From Brachybacterium avium (GTDB lineage: Bacteria; Actinomycetota; Actinomycetes; Actinomycetales; Dermabacteraceae), in the NCBI RefSeq assembly GCF_002216795.1, contig NZ_CP022316.1, positions 3,067,205-3,131,204 of the forward strand: DNA of 64,000 nt, read 5' to 3'. The translations under genes and the position numbers were made by a program. Positions 62,194 to 64,000 of this stretch are shown piece by piece; position 1 is the stretch's first letter, and the number at the start of each line of letters is the position of its first letter. Below the pieces are notes generated by a model. It made no database searches. It was given only the letters and a program-made list of their open reading frames with translations, and was not told the origin of the DNA.

Positions 62194-62610
62194 GAAGAAG
62201 ACCTACTGGGCTGGTACCGGGACTGCCTTCAATCTAGCCATGAGCGGCGGCTGTGGCGAGGGGCCGCGGCAGGAGGTGGGTCACGTTCGCCGTGACATGA
62301 GCAACCGGGCACGGTGCGCACCGACATGAACTGCCGTCGATGCCTGAAGCGGGCAGGGCTGACCTGCACCAGGTGACCCTGGAACAGGCGGATCCCCACC
62401 AGACGGTTGCAGTCCTGGCGACGGGGCGCTCGACGTGGTTCCCGAGCACGACGGCGTGGGGGCACCCCTGGAGATCCGTGCAGCGCCATCCGGCGCCGGT
62501 CTGCGAGACGGCGGCCCGCGGCGCCCTGTACCTCCTCGTCGCCCGGGCGTAGCGTCGGGATCCGGGGCGCGGACGTCCCGCGCAGTGTCGTGAGGCAGCA
62601 AGGAGACATC
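62194..62610. other. Gap between the MFS gene and the F420-reductase-like gene
   Basis: About 417 bp without a convincing gene. A 70-codon frame at 62340-62552 has no family features and no ribosome site. Only the AGGAG before the next ATG is recognisable. Confidence 0.5.
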
Positions 62611-63219
62611 ATGGATATCGGGATCCTGGGTACGGGCAGCGTCGCGCAGGCCCTCGCGGGCGGATGCGCTCGGGCCGGGCACACCGTCACGCTCGGCTCG
62701 CGGCATCCGGAGTCCAGGGCTGATCTGCCGTTGACAGTGGCCGGCCTCGCGGAGACGGCTCGGGGCGCCGACGTGATCGTGAATGCGACGCCGGGGGCCT
62801 CGTCGGAGGAGCTGCTGGCCCAGGTGGGTGCGGACGCGATCGGCGACAAGCTCCTGATCGACGTGGCCAACGCCGCCACCGCCTCCTTCGATCTGCTCTA
62901 TCCCGACTCCAGCCTGGGCGAGCGACTGCAACAGCAGTTCCCGGACGCCAAGGTCGTCAAGACGATGAACACCTGCGCCGGCAAGGTCTTCGTCGATCCG
63001 GGAGCGCTCGATCCCAGCAGCATCTTCGTCTCCGGTGACGACGCGCGTGCCAAGAGTCGGGTGGTCGCCCTGCTGCGGGACCTGGGCTGGCCCGAGGACG
63101 CCATCGTGGACCTGGGCGGGATCGCCACGGCGAAGGGGCCGGAGCACTACTTCATCATGTGGGCCTGCCTCACGGACGCGTTGGCCACCACCGAGCTCAA
63201 CCTGCGTGTGGTCCGGTGA
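62611..63219 (+). CDS. NADPH-dependent F420 reductase-like protein
   Basis: A 202-residue Rossmann protein related to F420:NADP oxidoreductase: dinucleotide motif IGILGTGSVAQALAGGCARAGHTVTLGSRHPE at the N-terminus, ADVIVNATPG, and KVVKTMNTCAGKVFVDPGAL. The C-terminal part KGPEHYFIMWACLTDAL fits the family. Actual use of F420 is not proven; many actinobacterial paralogues have unknown partners. AAGGAG precedes the ATG. Confidence 0.85.
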   Translation: MDIGILGTGSVAQALAGGCARAGHTVTLGSRHPESRADLPLTVAGLAETARGADVIVNATPGASSEELLAQVGADAIGDKLLIDVANAATASFDLLYPDSSLGERLQQQFPDAKVVKTMNTCAGKVFVDPGALDPSSIFVSGDDARAKSRVVALLRDLGWPEDAIVDLGGIATAKGPEHYFIMWACLTDALATTELNLRVVR

Positions 63220-63236
63220 GCTCGACCCCGTAACCG

Positions 63237-63350
63237 CTGATCCTCGCGCTCATCGACGAGATGTGCGCCGAGGGCCATGCCGTCGCGCCGATCCTCCGTG
63301 TCCTGCGCCAGCAGGGTGCGGCGATCGCTGCACGCACCCACCGAGCCGGG
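63237..63350 (+). mobile_element. IS3-family transposase remnant
   Basis: A 38-codon stretch (LILALIDEMCAEGHAVAPILRVLRQQGAAIAARTHRA) resembles the N-terminus of an IS3-family OrfB transposase. It has no start codon, no integrase catalytic residues and no visible terminal repeats, so it is a decayed fragment. A stop lies directly upstream. The remaining sequence to 63530 shows no gene. Confidence 0.6.
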
Positions 63351-63536
63351 AGGAGGTCGGCCCGCATCGCTGAGGACCCTCGGCCCCGAGGGCATACGGC
63401 GGGTCGAGGCGCTGCGCACCACCCTCCCCGATCCGGACGGGAAGCGTGCCGGTGGCGTTCCCCGGAGCTGGAGAACCTACATCAGGTGCCCTCCGTCACA
63501 TCCTCAGTGTGCGGGAATGAACCTGGACGGTCCGGA

Positions 63537-63557
63537 GTTGAGTCGGGTGTACTCAAG
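63537..63557. promoter_or_regulatory. HAIR element 1 (HspR-binding site) upstream of dnaK
   Basis: GTTGAGT-N7-ACTCAAG matches the HspR consensus CTTGAGT-N7-ACTCAAG at 13 of 14 positions. It lies just upstream of the -35 box. Confidence 0.85.
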
Positions 63558-63573
63558 TTCAGTGGTCTTCAGA

Positions 63574-63602
63574 TTGACAACATCGATCCGGAGTTCTCTA
63601 CT
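63574..63602 (+). promoter_or_regulatory. dnaK promoter
   Basis: TTGACA (63574-63579) is a perfect -35, and TCTACT (63597-63602) is a good -10 with a 17-bp spacer. HAIR elements flank or overlap both boxes, so HspR should repress it. Confidence 0.7.
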
Positions 63603-63622
63603 TGAGTGTGTACAGCTCAAGT
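63600..63622. promoter_or_regulatory. HAIR element 2 (HspR-binding site) over the dnaK transcription start
   Basis: ACTTGAG and CTCAAGT form an inverted repeat around the -10 and start site, close to the consensus. Together with element 1 it brackets the promoter, as in Streptomyces dnaK. Confidence 0.82.
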
Positions 63623-63694
63623 CTTGCCGCCGACCTCCTGGCCGGCAGTGCACGAACCCGTTGCGGCGCAACCGCCGCAGAAAGGCAGGCCCCC

Positions 63695-64000
63695 ATGTCC
63701 CGTGTCGTCGGAATCGACCTCGGTACCACCAACTCCGCCGTCGCCGTCCTCGAGGGTGGCCAGCCCACCGTCATCGCGAACGCCGAGGGCTCCCGCACCA
63801 CCCCGTCGGTCGTGGCCTTCTCCAAGCAGGGCGAGGTGCTGACCGGTGAGGTCGCCAAGCGCCAGGCCGTCACCAACGTCGACCGCACCATCGCCTCCGT
63901 CAAGCGCCACATGGGCACCGACTGGAGCACGGAGATCGACGACAAGAAGTACACCGCGCAGGAGATCTCCGCGCGCATCCTGGGCAAGCTCAAGAAGGAC
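63695..64000 (+). CDS. dnaK: Chaperone DnaK, N-terminal part
   Basis: The window holds the first 102 codons of Hsp70. Conserved phosphate-1 motif [37 protein letters not shown] and the actinobacterial [12 protein letters not shown] follow a short MSRVV. The gene continues to the right; grpE, dnaJ and hspR would be expected there. AAAGGCAGG is the ribosome site. Confidence 0.97.
   Translation, partial: MSRVVGIDLGTTNSAVAVLEGGQPTVIANAEGSRTTPSVVAFSKQGEVLTGEVAKRQAVTNVDRTIASVKRHMGTDWSTEIDDKKYTAQEISARILGKLKKD

Noticed and set aside
62340-62552. 70-codon plus-strand frame
   Set aside because: No ribosome site or leaderless -10, and an amino-acid pattern typical of random GC-rich frames.

Overview
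The window is chromosomal DNA of a very GC-rich actinobacterium. A Brachybacterium/Dermabacteraceae-like micrococcalean is my best guess; this is an inference from base composition, mycothiol genes, HspR-type control of dnaK and the gene neighbourhoods, not a database match. Coding density is high, with about 60 protein genes. I see no rRNA, tRNA, CRISPR array or prophage. The only mobile-element trace is a short IS3-like transposase remnant upstream of dnaK.

Layout. 1-6.7 kb: start of a divergent gene (possibly glgE), glycogen phosphorylase, a sugar-binding lipoprotein, a TfoX-like protein, two acyl-CoA thioesterases and a group II truncated globin. 6.7-17.5 kb: MscS channel, aminopeptidase N, a DUF402 protein, a fatty-acid desaturase next to a DesK/DesR-like two-component system, and a Ser/Thr kinase divergent from a secreted membrane-anchored protein. 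17.5-29.1 kb: a triplicated 44-bp hairpin repeat, a heterodimeric ABC exporter, a DsbA-like/RpiB/Nei/proline-iminopeptidase operon, a deaminase, an acetyltransferase, an ankyrin protein and a TPP-riboswitch-controlled ECF transporter whose two ATPases and T component are fused. 29.1-43.4 kb: M13 protease, a membrane protein, ADP-ribosylglycohydrolase, an EEP nuclease, an mshA-mshB pair for mycothiol, a methyltransferase, an FAD monooxygenase, a DUF222/HNH protein and a second two-component system. 43.4-53.7 kb: ilvD, lactate oxidation (lldD plus a FadR-type regulator) and the 2-methylcitrate operon (GntR regulator, prpD, prpB, prpC). 53.7-64 kb: two AT-richer secreted proteins, a spermidine-synthase-like protein, formamidase with its FmdB partner, an AlkD-like protein, an MFS exporter, an F420-reductase-like protein and the start of dnaK.

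Recurring signals. (1) Five genes contain a one-base frameshift that is repaired exactly by adding one G to a run of four or five G on the plus strand, and a sixth may have one at its start; either the assembly has homopolymer errors or these runs are real phase-variable sites. (2) At least fourteen genes have a TANNNT -10 hexamer ending 6-7 nt before the start codon, the pattern of leaderless transcripts. (3) Several convergent gene pairs have their stop codons built into the arms of a hairpin. (4) The exporter subunits have exactly complementary ATPase defects. (5) The fused ECF ATPase has no ATG, GTG or TTG in the stretch where it must start.

I found no clearly new multi-gene system. The strongest leads are the triplicated hairpin element, the start-less ECF fusion and the G-run frameshift pattern.
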